This document shows, in pieces, positions 9,576 to 19,050 of a stretch of DNA of 64,000 nt. The stretch's first letter is position 1; each line of letters opens with the position of its first letter. The translations under genes were made by a program, and so were the position numbers. This DNA comes from Bacillus sp. RAR_GA_16. GTDB lineage: Bacteria > Bacillota > Bacilli > Bacillales > Guptibacillaceae. The DNA is taken from assembly GCF_020165985.1 (NCBI RefSeq), contig NZ_JAIUKZ010000004.1, positions 62,001-126,000 of the forward strand. The letters run 5' to 3'. The notes beneath the pieces were generated by a model. That model saw only the letters and a list, made by a program, of their open reading frames with translations, made no database searches and was not told the origin of the DNA.

Positions 9576-12142
9576 ATGACAATACAAACCAATGAAAAAA
9601 GAAGGTCCATTAACATTGAACAGTTGAATAAAGATATTGAGATGTTCGCGCAAGTGCATCCTATTACAGAAGAAATGCACCTAAGTCACAAAGGTGTAAG
9701 TCGTCTTGTCATGCTAGAATCGCTATGCCTTTAAAGATACAGAGAAAAAAACATTACAAAAAGGTGATTTCGTTGTTTTAACCATAAAGGAAGATCCGAA
9801 ATTTCCAGCTCGGGGTCTCGGATACATTGAACAACTAGATCTAGCATCAAAGAAGGCAACTGTTGCTGTTCATGAAGACTACGTAGGCGTACTAGATACA
9901 GAAGAAGAGAGAGAATCTGGACTGATTGTGCGTTCATTGGACGTTATTGAAAAGCCTCTAGAAGTTTATTATGAGCAAATTGCACGCCGGAATGCTCGTG
10001 GCTTAGCAGACGTGGAGAAGACGGATGGGGAAAAGAAATATTGGGAAGAACGTTTTTATAATGAACTTTCTTCGATGAATTTTGTTCCTGCCGGTAGAGT
10101 ACTGTATGGTGCAGGAGCGGATACCGAAGTAACGTATTTTAATTGCTATGTAATGCCTTTCCCTCAGGATTCAAGAGAAGGCATCTCTGAACACCGCAAA
10201 CAAGTAATGGAAATTATGAGTCGCGGCGGCGGTGTTGGAACAAATGGATCAACGCTTCGTCCGAGAAATACTCTTGCTAGAGGGGTTAATGGAAAGTCAT
10301 CAGGATCTGTATCGTGGCTTGATGATATTGCAAAGCTTACACATCTTGTCGAGCAAGGTGGGTCACGTCGCGGTGCTCAGATGATTATGCTTGCTGATTG
10401 GCATCCAGATATTATTGAATTTATTATTTCAAAAATGCAAAATCCACGTATTCTTCGTTTTCTTGTAGAAAACACAAAAGACGAGCAAATTAAGAAACTT
10501 GCGGAAGATAAATTGAAATTCACACCTCTTTCAGATGCTGAAAGATCCATGTATCAAAGTATTTTAAATTATCGGAGTATTCCTGGTACAGGTGGTTTTG
10601 AAGAAAAAGTAATGCAGGATGCACAGGAAAAGTTAGCGACCGGCGGCACGTACTCGGTTCATAATCCGGACTTCTTAACTGGGGCAAATATTTCTGTTTG
10701 TCTTACGAAAGATTTCATGGATGCAGTCGAAAAAGATGCTGAGTATGAACTACGTTTTCCTGATGTAGAAAATTACACAAAAGAACAAATGAGTTTCTAT
10801 AATGAGAACTGGCATGAATCAGGTGATGTCCGTGATTGGGAAAAACAAGGTTTCCCTGTAAGAACGTATCGTAAAGTTCAGGCAAAAGAGCTATGGGAAT
10901 CTAATTAATATTTGTGCAACATACTCGGCAGAACCTGGTATTTTCTTTATTGATAATGCAAATGAAAAAACGAACGCTACATCTTACGGACAAAAAGTGG
11001 TTGCAACCAACCCTTGTGGAGAGCAACCGTTAGCGCCTTATTCCGTTTGTAACCTGGCAGCTGTGAACCTTGCTGAAATGGCAAATAAGGAAACGAAAAC
11101 AGTTGATTTTGATAAATTGAGAGAAACTGTTGAAGTAGGCGTAAGAATGCAAGATAACGTTATTGATGCAACGCCTTATTTCTTGAAAGAAAACGAAAAA
11201 CAAGCACTTGGTGAACGCCGTGTGGGTCTAGGAGTAATGGGGCTTCACGATTTATTAATCTATTGCGAAACAGTGTATGGCTCAGAAGAAGGAAATAAAT
11301 TAACTGATCAAATATTTGAAACAATTGCTACTACGGCTTATCGTGCTTCAGTTGATTTAGCTAAGGAGAAAGGCAGTTTCCCGTTCCTTGAAGGTGAAAC
11401 AACAGAAGAAACAAATAGGTTACGTGAAGCTTTTGTTAACACTGGTTATATGCAACAAATGCCGAATGACTTACGAGACAGCATTATGGATTACGGCATT
11501 CGTAACTCACACCTCCTAACTGTAGCCCCAACAGGAAGCACAGGAACGATGGTAGGAGTTTCGACTGGTCTTGAACCATATTTCTCATTCTCCTACTTCC
11601 GTAGTGGTCGCCTTGGAAAGTTCATTGAAGTGAAGGCAGATATTCTTGCCGAATACTATGAGAAAAACCCAGAAGCCGATCCAGAAAAGCTTCCTGAATG
11701 GTTTGTTTCTGCAATGGAGCTTGCTCCTGAAGATCATGCCGATACACAATGTGTTATTCAGCGCTGGGTTGACAGCTCGATCTCTAAAACAGTAAACGCA
11801 CCGAAAGGATATACGGTAAAGCAAGTCGAAGCTGTATATGAGCGTCTATATAATGGAGGGGCTAAGGGTGGAACGGTTTATGTAGATGGTAGCCGAGATT
11901 CCCAAGTTCTAACCCTTAAAGCAGAGGAAAATTCATTCGAGCAGCTTGAATTTGAAGATGGTATGCAGGAAAAGAAACAAGTGGTTCTTGTCGATACAAT
12001 TACGGATCTACGTTCAACTGACGTGACAATTGGCTCAGAAGTAGGCAATACGTGTCCAGTTTGTCGAAAAGGACAAGTAAAAGAAATTGGCGGCTGTAAT
12101 ACGTGCGATAATTGTAGCGCCCAATTAAAGTGCGGGCTTTAA
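9576..12142 (+). CDS. nrdJ: Class II (adenosylcobalamin-dependent) ribonucleotide reductase, two frameshifts
   Basis: Reduces ribonucleotides to deoxyribonucleotides using a radical generated from adenosylcobalamin, with or without oxygen. The gene is read in three frames: 9576 to about 9718, then to about 10897, then to 12142. Removing one A from GAATC at 9717-9721 and one from GAATC at 10897-10901 gives a continuous 854-residue protein (joining residues RYAFKDTEKK and ELWDLINICATYSAEPG). The rest is well conserved: NFVPAGRVLYGAG, FNCYVMPFPQDS, the active-site cysteine loops, NPCGEQPLAPYSVCNLAAVNL (with the catalytic Cys and Glu), APTGSTGTM, and a C-terminal zinc-type module CPVCRKGQ...CNTCDNC. 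ATG at 9576 follows GGAGGGG. Both breaks are of the GATC to GAATC kind found elsewhere in the window, so sequence error is more likely than decay. Not present at this locus in B. subtilis. Confidence 0.88.
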
Positions 12143-12153
12143 GATTGAAGAGT

Positions 12154-12190
12154 GAAGGATAAACGTTTTCCGTTTATCCTTCATCTTTTT
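12154..12190 (+). terminator. Terminator after nrdJ
   Basis: GAAGGATAAACG (12154-12165) pairs with CGTTTATCCTTC (12171-12182), followed by ATCTTTTT. Confidence 0.85.
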
Positions 12191-12325
12191 GTTAGAACCC
12201 ATTAAGTCATTTAGCAAGAAGAGACTCTTAATAAAAGCACATGGAACCTTTCCTTGTATCCGCCCATACTATGGTGTATGCTTTTATTAACTGGCTTAAA
12301 TGGAATAAAAGATGGAGGGAATCCA

Positions 12326-12772
12326 ATGGCCACTACTCCAAGTATGGAAGATTATATTGAACGTATTTATGCACTAATAGACGGAAAAGGGTATGCTCGC
12401 GTATCAGACATTGCGGAAGCACTAGAGGTACATCCCTCCTCGGTAACGAAAATGATTCAAAAATTAGATAAAGGTAAATATGTCGTTTACGAAAAGTATC
12501 GCGGCTTTATGCTTACTCCCAAAGGGAAAAAGCTAGGGAAGCGACTCGTTGATCGCCATGCTTTGCTTGAACAGTTTCTGGGTGTTATCGGGGTTAATGA
12601 AGAGAACATATATGAAGATGTTGAAGGCATTGAACATCATTTAAGCTGGGACGCGATTGATCGAATTGGAGATTTAGTACAATATTTCGAAGAAACGAAT
12701 GTCCGAGTGGATGAACTAAGAGAAGTTCAGCGAAAAAATGAAGAAGCTCACGAGGAACAATCCGAGGTGTAA
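12326..12772 (+). CDS. mntR: Manganese-responsive transcriptional regulator MntR
   Basis: DtxR-family repressor that shuts off manganese uptake genes when Mn2+ is bound. 148 residues from the ATG at 12326, with GGAGGGA upstream; an earlier in-frame start at 12254 lacks a ribosome site. The winged helix-turn-helix is [24 protein letters not shown]. Metal ligands of the family are present: Asp and Glu in MEDYIERIY, His in DRHALLE, and the GIEHHLSW block supplying Glu and His. It lacks the SH3-like C-terminal domain of DtxR, as usual for MntR. The tail is highly acidic and slightly longer than in B. subtilis. Order lipM-(nrdJ)-mntR-patatin matches B. subtilis apart from nrdJ. Confidence 0.93.
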   Translation: MATTPSMEDYIERIYALIDGKGYARVSDIAEALEVHPSSVTKMIQKLDKGKYVVYEKYRGFMLTPKGKKLGKRLVDRHALLEQFLGVIGVNEENIYEDVEGIEHHLSWDAIDRIGDLVQYFEETNVRVDELREVQRKNEEAHEEQSEV

Positions 12773-12791
12773 TCGGATTGTTCCTTTTTTT
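12754..12791 (+). terminator. Terminator overlapping the mntR stop
   Basis: GGAACAATCCGA (12754-12765) pairs with TCGGATTGTTCC (12773-12784), followed by TTTTTTT. The left arm is inside the coding sequence. Confidence 0.9.
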
Positions 12792-12896
12792 ATGACTCCA
12801 ATCGGGACTTTGTCTATATGACGTAATTTTATCTTTTTTGTACTAAATCTTACCTTATAAGATTAGGCTTTAATAAGGTCGGAAGGAGGTAAGATC

Positions 12897-13811
12897 TTGC
12901 ATATTGACGGAGTGTTTTCAGGTGGGGGCGTAAAAGGAATTGCTCTTGTTGGAGCCCTTCAAGCAGTAGAGAAGAAAGGTCTTGCATTTAAAAGAACAGC
13001 CGGAACGAGTGCAGGTGCTCTAATTGCAGCCTTGATAATGGCGGGATATAACGGTAGTGAATTAGAAAGTACGTTACTTGATACTGACTTGACGTCGTTG
13101 TTGGAGAAAAACTCAGGTTTTACCTTTCCGCTACTTCGTTGGCTGATGTTATATTGGAATCTTGGTCTTTATTCAGGAAAAGACTTAGAAGCGTGGGTTG
13201 AGGAGTTATTGAAAAGAAAGGGCATTCTAACATTTGGTGATTTGCCTGAAGGTTCACTTAAAATAATTGTTTCTGATATTACAAAAGGAAGGCTTGTCGT
13301 ATTACCGGATGACCTTGCTCAATATGGATTTGTACCAGAACGGTTCTCTGTAGCTAAGGCAGTGCGAATGAGCGCGAGCTTACCTTTTTTCTTTAAGCCC
13401 CAGCCTCTATATTCAATCAATGGAAAAAAACATTATATGGTCGATGGTGGGATATTAAGTAATTTTCCTTTGTGGGTATTTCAGCCACCCGACAATAACA
13501 AACCACTTAGACCTGTATTGGGTTTTCAATTGAGCGCTAATTTTAATCAAATGAATGAAAATCACATTTCAAATGCTGTTGACATGTATCAGGCTCTCTT
13601 TGAAACCATGAAACGAGCACATGATGCACGTTATATTGATGAGCAAAAAGCCCAAAATATTGTTTTTATCCCCATTAATCAAGACCTAACGACAGCTTTT
13701 AAATTAGAGAGACAAGGACAGAAAAAATTAATCATGTTAGGAAAGGAGCGTACTTCTCAGTTTCTCAATACGTGGAGGAAAATGCCTGAAATAAAAAGAA
13801 AGGGTGGTTGA
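12897..13811 (+). CDS. yqhO: Patatin-like phospholipase YqhO
   Basis: 304 residues of the patatin family, lipid acyl hydrolases with a Ser-Asp dyad. The glycine-rich oxyanion loop is SGGGVKGIAL (about 8-17), the nucleophile elbow is GTSAG (Ser about residue 40), and the catalytic Asp is in VDGGILSNFPLW (about 183). No signal peptide is seen, so the protein is cytoplasmic or peripherally bound; the substrate is unknown. The start is TTG at 12897, six bases after an ideal GGAAGGAGGT. It stands alone between two strong terminators. Confidence 0.88.
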   Translation: MHIDGVFSGGGVKGIALVGALQAVEKKGLAFKRTAGTSAGALIAALIMAGYNGSELESTLLDTDLTSLLEKNSGFTFPLLRWLMLYWNLGLYSGKDLEAWVEELLKRKGILTFGDLPEGSLKIIVSDITKGRLVVLPDDLAQYGFVPERFSVAKAVRMSASLPFFFKPQPLYSINGKKHYMVDGGILSNFPLWVFQPPDNNKPLRPVLGFQLSANFNQMNENHISNAVDMYQALFETMKRAHDARYIDEQKAQNIVFIPINQDLTTAFKLERQGQKKLIMLGKERTSQFLNTWRKMPEIKRKGG

Positions 13812-13833
13812 CGACAACCACCCTTTCTTTTAT
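13799..13833 (+). terminator. Terminator after yqhO
   Basis: AAAGGGTGGTTG (13799-13810) pairs with CAACCACCCTTT (13815-13826) around a 4-nt loop, followed by a T-rich stretch. Confidence 0.88.
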
Positions 13834-13915
13834 TTCGTAATCATTATCTTACATTTAATCAGTGCCGATGCTAAAAACGAAACCTTCTACGTGGTTTTAG
13901 CACAGCAACCATTTT

Positions 13916-14305
13916 TTAAAATAGAGCCCTGTTTTTCTTCTTCCCTTTACGACCTTCAATAACGGTGAAAGGATTTTGTTTCTTATCTTCCTGTAATGAA
14001 CGCTTTCTAGGCGTAAGTCGTTTGGAAGGAATGACCCTCAAGTGGGAGGCATTTCTTCTAGGTGTAGCTTTCTTCTTTTTTAATTTTGAAGATTGCTTTG
14101 CAGCTCTTTGGTAGGCATTTGATTGGGGCCCCATTTTTTTTGCCATTAATTTTTTGGCAATAAAGATAATCACAACGGCAATGGCGGCAGTGATAAGAAG
14201 CTGCTTGAAAAGTCCGCTCGGATCTGTGAATATTTTCCACAAAAATCCAATGGCTGCAAGACCAATTACTAAATAAATCAGAGGTTGAACAACACGGCGC
14301 GACAA
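13916..14305 (-). CDS. yqhP: YqhP-like small membrane protein
   Basis: 129 residues with two adjacent membrane spans (PLIYLVIGLAAIGFLW and LLITAAIAVVIIFIAKK) and a long, very basic cytoplasmic tail rich in Lys and Arg. I placed the start at TTG 14305 because GGAGGTG lies just upstream on this strand; a longer version from ATG 14353 would run through that ribosome site. Assigned to YqhP from position next to yqhQ and from the topology; the sequence itself gives no function. The basic tail might touch nucleic acid or phospholipid, but this is speculation. Confidence 0.65.
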   Translation of the reverse strand: MSRRVVQPLIYLVIGLAAIGFLWKIFTDPSGLFKQLLITAAIAVVIIFIAKKLMAKKMGPQSNAYQRAAKQSSKLKKKKATPRRNASHLRVIPSKRLTPRKRSLQEDKKQNPFTVIEGRKGKKKNRALF

Positions 14306-14388
14306 ATGATTCACCTCCTGTTCATCTTTACACAACTTTAGTGCTTGAATCATCTTCCTCTCGTACTTTATCTCGAGAAAGTAGTTCG

Positions 14389-15276
14389 TTAAATGAGTGG
14401 AATCGCTACATCTACTTGCTTATCATCAGGGTTTTTAGTCGTTAAGAGCTGGACCCATAATCCTGGATAACCAAGTGCTTTCAGTACTGGAATGTCTCTC
14501 ACTTTATTCGTTAGTTGAAGAACTTCAAAAGAGACACCAAGGACAACCGGTATTAATGCTACACGATATAGTAACCTAACCCATAATGGGTCAGTGGGAA
14601 CTAATAGATAGATAAATACGCCAATCACTACTGTAAAAAGAATAAAGCTACTTCCGCATCGGTAATGGAGTCGTGATTGTTTCTGAACATTTTCAATTGT
14701 AATCGGTAATCCTGCTTCATAAGCATTGATTACTTTATGTTCAGCACCATGGTATTGAAAAACTCTTTTAACGATGGGTGTGAGCGAAATAAAGTAAATG
14801 TAGCCAAGCAATAGAATTAGCTTAATAAAACCTTCAATTAAGTTCTGAACCACGTGTCCAGGAAAAATGAATTCTAGTGAAGCTGCAGCAAGTGCAGGTA
14901 ACAATGTGAAAATGGTTTTCACAAAAGCAAATGAAATAACGCCTATGGCAGCTGCACCTAATAAGAGAGTTAGTTTCGAAGGTTCTTCCTTACCAAGAAC
15001 CTCCTCATCTTCACTGGGATCGACATCATAACGCTCGCTAGAGAAGTTCAAATGCTTTGTTCCATTTCCGCTAGCATCAATAATCGCAACGACTCCACGA
15101 ATGAAAGGAATTTTTTTAAGTTTTGTTCGAATCGGTTTCGGCTGCTTCGGGACTTCAAGGTAATCGATTGAGCCATCCTTTCGCCGAATAGCAGTTACAG
15201 ATGTATGCTTCCCTTGAAACATGACACCTTCTACAACCGCCTGCCCGCCATATGCAGGCTTATTTGTATCAGACAA
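14389..15276 (-). CDS. yqhQ: YqhQ, DUF1385 family membrane protein
   Basis: 295 residues. The family signature YGGQAVVEGVMFQGK is at the N-terminus and YHGAEHKVINAYE in the middle, together with RCGSSFILF; these mark DUF1385. Four or five membrane segments are visible (around 100-125, 140-165, 210-250). The function is unknown; related proteins carry conserved His and Glu residues that look like a metal site (GAEHK). The start is TTG at 15276 with GGTGAGAG upstream. It is the first gene of the leftward pair yqhQ-yqhP and divergent from yqhR. Confidence 0.88.
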   Translation of the reverse strand: MSDTNKPAYGGQAVVEGVMFQGKHTSVTAIRRKDGSIDYLEVPKQPKPIRTKLKKIPFIRGVVAIIDASGNGTKHLNFSSERYDVDPSEDEEVLGKEEPSKLTLLLGAAAIGVISFAFVKTIFTLLPALAAASLEFIFPGHVVQNLIEGFIKLILLLGYIYFISLTPIVKRVFQYHGAEHKVINAYEAGLPITIENVQKQSRLHYRCGSSFILFTVVIGVFIYLLVPTDPLWVRLLYRVALIPVVLGVSFEVLQLTNKVRDIPVLKALGYPGLWVQLLTTKNPDDKQVDVAIPLI

Positions 15277-15494
15277 TATCTCTCACCAACCTATAAGAAG
15301 TAGAATGTTTTGAAACGATTATACTCTAACAAATGTACTTTATACCATTCTACAAGAAATAGGCAAAAACCTCTAGATAAGAGATGATAATATTCATTTT
15401 CCCCAACGCTAGCGATTTTAATCTTTTCAATACACAAATTTTCTAATAAATAATTTTATCTTCATCAGGAAAAGCTAGGTGCGAGGTGAATGGA

Positions 15495-16025
15495 ATGGAA
15501 AAAGAAAAGCAACTGGACTCGAAGGAGAACGAGCGACTTGAACAAAACAAGCAAGAACAGCCTCTTTCTTTTACATCAAAGATCGTAACGATAGGAATTG
15601 CGGGAGGGCTGTTTTGGGGGTTAATTGGTTACCTCACTTATTTATTTAAATTCACAAAAATACCGCCTTCATTAATACTATCTCCATGGGCGCTTGGAGA
15701 ATGGAAAAACGAGCAGCTTGGACAATGGATAGGTATTCTTTCAATAGGGCTAATTTCAATCCTTGTCGCTTTTTTGTATAAAGTCACGCTTGTGAAAATC
15801 AATAATATGCTTGCAGGACTTGCATATGGAATCGTGTTATGGGTAATTGTTTTCTATTTACTTAACCCGATGTTCATTGACCTTCCAACCATTACGAAGC
15901 TTGATCGCAATACGATTATTACAACACTCTGTTTGTACTTACTGTATGGTGTGTTTATAGGGTATTCGATTTCGTTTGAATATCACGAGAATCAACAGAA
16001 GCTCACTTCCTATTCAAACAAATGA
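15495..16025 (+). CDS. yqhR: YqhR family membrane protein
   Basis: 176 residues with four membrane segments (about 30-50, 75-95, 105-125, 135-160) after a charged N-terminal tail. It matches the YqhR family by position (divergent from yqhQ, before aroQ) and by the GGLFWGLIGYLTYLFKFT block. No known function or catalytic motif. I prefer ATG 15495 to the GTG at 15486, because GAGGTGAA then sits at the proper distance. Confidence 0.8.
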   Translation: MEKEKQLDSKENERLEQNKQEQPLSFTSKIVTIGIAGGLFWGLIGYLTYLFKFTKIPPSLILSPWALGEWKNEQLGQWIGILSIGLISILVAFLYKVTLVKINNMLAGLAYGIVLWVIVFYLLNPMFIDLPTITKLDRNTIITTLCLYLLYGVFIGYSISFEYHENQQKLTSYSNK

Positions 16026-16115
16026 AGCTATGGTAGAATGTTCATGGAACATTCTCTTTTTTTTACACGACATAGGAGTCAGTTGGTTATTAATTATTTG
16101 ATTAGGGAGACTTGC

Positions 16116-16535
16116 ATGAAAACATTTTATGTCATTAATGGACCTAATTTAAATCGTCTTGGAAAACGTGAGCCTGGCATTTATGGAAGTGAAACGCTTG
16201 AAACATTAGAGCAACGATTGTCTCAATTAGCTAGCGAAAATGAGGCTACTGTTATCTTTCATCAATCCAACCATGAAGGCGAGATTATTGATTGGATTCA
16301 TGAAGCAGAGAATGCATCAGGAATTATTTTAAATCCAGGAGCCTTCACACATTATAGTTATGCCATACGTGATGCCATTGCTAGTGTTCCGACTCAAGTT
16401 GTAGAGGTGCACATATCAAATGTACATAAGCGGGAGTCATTTCGACATACGTCTGTCATTTCACCTGTTACGGAAGGCCAAATTGTTGGATTTGGATTAA
16501 AGGGTTATGAACTAGCATTGCAGTCATTTTTATAA
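16116..16535 (+). CDS. aroQ: Type II 3-dehydroquinate dehydratase
   Basis: Converts 3-dehydroquinate to 3-dehydroshikimate in the shikimate pathway. 139 residues from the ATG at 16116, after AGGGAGA; an earlier in-frame start at 16038 adds a non-family leader. Signatures: GPNLNRLGKREPGIYG with the catalytic Arg and Tyr, QSNHEGEIIDWIHEA, NPGAFTHYSYAIRDA with the catalytic His region, and VEVHISN. Type II enzymes are dodecamers that work through an enolate. It precedes pepQ and efp with a 20-bp gap, as in B. subtilis (yqhS-yqhT-efp). Confidence 0.95.
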   Translation: MKTFYVINGPNLNRLGKREPGIYGSETLETLEQRLSQLASENEATVIFHQSNHEGEIIDWIHEAENASGIILNPGAFTHYSYAIRDAIASVPTQVVEVHISNVHKRESFRHTSVISPVTEGQIVGFGLKGYELALQSFL

Positions 16536-16555
16536 TTCTAAAGGAGGACGAAGTT

Positions 16556-17623
16556 GTGAAACGTATTGAGAATCTACGTCAGTCATTTAAAGAGTATGAT
16601 ATTGATGCGATGTTAATTACCTCAGCAAGCAATCGCAGATATATTTCGCAGTTCACCGGAAGCTCAGGAGTTGTCCTAATAACTGAGAAAGAAGCAAAGT
16701 TTATAACAGACTTTCGCTATGTTGATCAGGCACAGGAGCAAGCAAAGGGATTTGAGATTGTACAACACAAGGGTCCTATTGTAGAAGAAGTTGCAAAGTT
16801 AGCTAATGCACTAGGAGTAAAGAAGCTAGGTTTTGAAGAAACGCAAGTTACATACCAGATCTTTAAAGCATATGAAGCCAAAGTTGAAGCTAGTCTTGTA
16901 CCTATCAATGGCCTTCTTGAAAAGCATCGTATGATTAAAGATTCTAGTGAATTAAACGTATTGAAAGAAGCTACTGAAATAGCAGATGCTGCTTTTCAAC
17001 ATATTACAAACTATATCAGAACGGGTATTACAGAGCTTGACGTATCCAACGAGCTTGAGTTTTTTATGAGAAAAAATGGCGCAACCTCATCTTCTTTTGA
17101 TATTATAGTTGCGTCGGGTATTCGCTCAAGCCTTCCCCACGGTGTTGCAAGTGATAAAGTCATTGGAAAGAACGAACTAATCACCCTTGATTTTGGCGCT
17201 TATTATAAAGGGTATTGTTCTGATATAACACGTACAGTAGCTGTTGGAGATCCTGGAGAAGAGCTAAAAGGTGTTTACCACACGGTTCTTGAAGCTCAGC
17301 TAAAGGCAATGGAAGAAATTAAACCTGGAATGAGCGGCAAAGAAGCAGATGCAATATCTAGGGATCTCATTGCTGCAAAAGGTTATGGTGACTACTTTGG
17401 TCATACATTGGGGCATGGTGTTGGCCTCGAAGTACACGAAGGCCCAGCGCTTTCAACAAAATCTGATACAGTGTTAGAACCGGGTATGGTTGTTACCGTT
17501 GAACCAGGTATTTACCTCTCTGGTAAGGGCGGAGTACGAATAGAAGATGATACAGTCATCACCGAGACAGGAAATGAGACATTGTCTCATTCCACTAAGG
17601 AATTGCTAATTCTCGGCGAATAA
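16556..17623 (+). CDS. yqhT: Xaa-Pro aminopeptidase-like M24 peptidase (YqhT)
   Basis: 355-residue metallopeptidase of the M24B family. The N-terminal creatinase-like domain spans about 1-130. The catalytic pita-bread domain has the metal ligands in order: [16 protein letters not shown] (two Asp), [15 protein letters not shown] (His), EPGIYL (Glu) and [12 protein letters not shown] (Glu). It probably releases N-terminal residues before proline from peptides, with Mn2+ or Co2+. The start is GTG at 16556 with AAGGAGG 7 bp upstream. It lies 19 bp before efp; EF-P relieves stalls at proline runs, so the pairing suggests a shared link to proline-rich peptides, which is inference. Confidence 0.92.
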   Translation: MKRIENLRQSFKEYDIDAMLITSASNRRYISQFTGSSGVVLITEKEAKFITDFRYVDQAQEQAKGFEIVQHKGPIVEEVAKLANALGVKKLGFEETQVTYQIFKAYEAKVEASLVPINGLLEKHRMIKDSSELNVLKEATEIADAAFQHITNYIRTGITELDVSNELEFFMRKNGATSSSFDIIVASGIRSSLPHGVASDKVIGKNELITLDFGAYYKGYCSDITRTVAVGDPGEELKGVYHTVLEAQLKAMEEIKPGMSGKEADAISRDLIAAKGYGDYFGHTLGHGVGLEVHEGPALSTKSDTVLEPGMVVTVEPGIYLSGKGGVRIEDDTVITETGNETLSHSTKELLILGE

Positions 17624-17642
17624 TGAAAGTGAGGGACTACTT

Positions 17643-18200
17643 ATGATTTCTGTTAACGATTTAAAAACTGGTCTTACGATTGAAGTGGATAATGGGATCT
17701 GGACAGTAATGGAATTTCAGCACGTAAAACCTGGTAAAGGAGCAGCTTTCGTAAGAACAAAGCTACGCAACCTACGTACGGGTGGAATTCAAGAAAAAAC
17801 GTTCCGTGCTGGAGAAAAAGTTTCAAAAGCTCATATCGAAAATCGTAAAATGCAATATCTTTATGCAAGTGGAGATATGCACACATTTATGGATACAACA
17901 ACATATGAGCAAGTGGAACTTCCTACAGAACAAATTAATTATGAACTTAAATTCTTGAAGGAAAACATGGAAATTTCAATTCGCACATATGGTGAAGAAA
18001 CAATTGGTGTGGAATTACCGAACACCGTTGAACTCGTAGTTACTGAAACTGAACCTGGTATCAAAGGAGATACAGCATCAGGGGGTACCAAGCCAGCAAC
18101 TGTTGAAACTGGTTTAACCGTTCAGGTACCTTTCTTTGTAAACCAGGGAGATGTTCTCATTGTCGATACTTCTAAAGGTGAATATGTATCTAGAGGTTAA
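17643..18200 (+). CDS. efp: Elongation factor P
   Basis: Helps ribosomes make bonds between consecutive prolines. 185 residues, full length, with three domains: N-terminal KOW-like domain, then two OB folds. The loop [17 protein letters not shown] holds the conserved lysine near residue 32, which in Bacillus receives a 5-aminopentanol modification. The C-terminal family signature begins [20 protein letters not shown]. Ribosome site GTGAGGG precedes the ATG. Probably co-transcribed with aroQ and yqhT; a strong terminator follows. Confidence 0.97.
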   Translation: MISVNDLKTGLTIEVDNGIWTVMEFQHVKPGKGAAFVRTKLRNLRTGGIQEKTFRAGEKVSKAHIENRKMQYLYASGDMHTFMDTTTYEQVELPTEQINYELKFLKENMEISIRTYGEETIGVELPNTVELVVTETEPGIKGDTASGGTKPATVETGLTVQVPFFVNQGDVLIVDTSKGEYVSRG

Positions 18201-18209
18201 TCATTGTAA

Positions 18210-18237
18210 AACCGCTCTGTTAGAGCGGTTTTTTTGT
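18210..18237 (+). terminator. Terminator after efp
   Basis: AACCGCTCT (18210-18218) pairs with AGAGCGGTT (18222-18230), followed by seven Ts. Confidence 0.9.
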
Positions 18238-18245
18238 TGAATAAA

Positions 18246-18308
18246 ATGAGTGATTACTCACTTTACAACCGATAATCTCATGCTATAATAAAGTGAGTAA
18301 TCACTCAT
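18246..18308 (+). promoter_or_regulatory. Promoter bracketed by two TetR-type operators
   Basis: ATGAGTGATTACTCACTTTA (18246-18265) and its exact reverse complement at 18289-18308 lie 23 bp apart. Each contains the near-palindrome TGAGTGATTACTCA or its complement. Between and overlapping them are TTTACA (-35, 18262-18267) and TATAAT (-10, 18284-18289), spaced by 16 bp. A protein bound at either site would cover one promoter element. The obvious candidate is the TetR-family protein encoded at 20069-20728, the last gene of the unit. Confidence 0.9.
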
Positions 18309-18321
18309 TTGGAGGGATCAT

Positions 18322-19050
18322 ATGAAAAATTTTCCTGTTCAAGCTCACGTAACCAAACGATATGGCCATTCAACGATTCTTGACGATATTAAATTGACAC
18401 TTAACAAAGGCGAGATATTTGGCTTACTTGGACCATCAGGATCTGGAAAGACCACATTTGTGAAATTGTTGTGCGGCATTGAAGAAGTTACTGAAGGTAA
18501 GGTATTTGTACTGGAAACGCAGATGCCTAATCTTAATGTCATGAAGCGGATAGGTTACATGGCACAAGCAGACGCTTTATATGGTGAATTAACCGCTTAT
18601 GAGAACTTGGAGTTTTTTGCAACTCTTAGCGGGGTAAGTCGAGCTGAGCAAAAAGCTCGCATTTTATCTGCAATGAAGCTAGTTGATTTAGAAAAAGAAC
18701 TAAAAAAAAGAGTAGAAGAATTTTCAGGAGGTATGAAACGTCGTTTATCACTTGCAATCGCATTATTACACGATCCTGAAATTCTCATACTAGATGAACC
18801 AACTGTTGGAATCGATCCTTCCTTGAGGCAAAAGATTTGGGACACATTCGAAGAATTGCGACGCAAGGGGGTTCTGATTCTTGTAACGACTCATGTCATG
18901 GACGAAGCTGAGAGATGTTCAAGACTTGGGATGATAAGGGGTGGCCACTTGATTGCTGTAGGTACGCCGGACGAATTAAAAAAACAAACGAATTCAAAAA
19001 CAATTGAGCAAGCCTTTCTATCGTATGGGGGGCAAACAAATGAGAATTAG
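18322..19050 (+). CDS. ABC-2 type exporter, ATP-binding protein
   Basis: 242-residue ATPase of an ABC-2 (drug, antibiotic or lipid) exporter. Walker A GPSGSGKTT (about 38), Q loop MAQADALYGELTAYEN, signature FSGGMKRRLSL, Walker B ILILDEPTVGIDP and the H-loop TTHVMDEAERC are all intact. It overlaps the permease gene by 11 bp. The unit ATPase-permease-TetR sits between efp and yqhV, genes that are adjacent in B. subtilis, so it looks like an insertion or lineage-specific cassette. The substrate cannot be told from sequence; a toxic compound sensed by the TetR protein is the usual logic. Confidence 0.9.
   Translation: MKNFPVQAHVTKRYGHSTILDDIKLTLNKGEIFGLLGPSGSGKTTFVKLLCGIEEVTEGKVFVLETQMPNLNVMKRIGYMAQADALYGELTAYENLEFFATLSGVSRAEQKARILSAMKLVDLEKELKKRVEEFSGGMKRRLSLAIALLHDPEILILDEPTVGIDPSLRQKIWDTFEELRRKGVLILVTTHVMDEAERCSRLGMIRGGHLIAVGTPDELKKQTNSKTIEQAFLSYGGQTNEN

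Noticed and set aside
9576-12142. nrdJ as a pseudogene
   Set aside because: Codons outside the two single-base breaks are fully conserved and the same GAATC signature appears in five other genes, which points to a common cause and not to decay.
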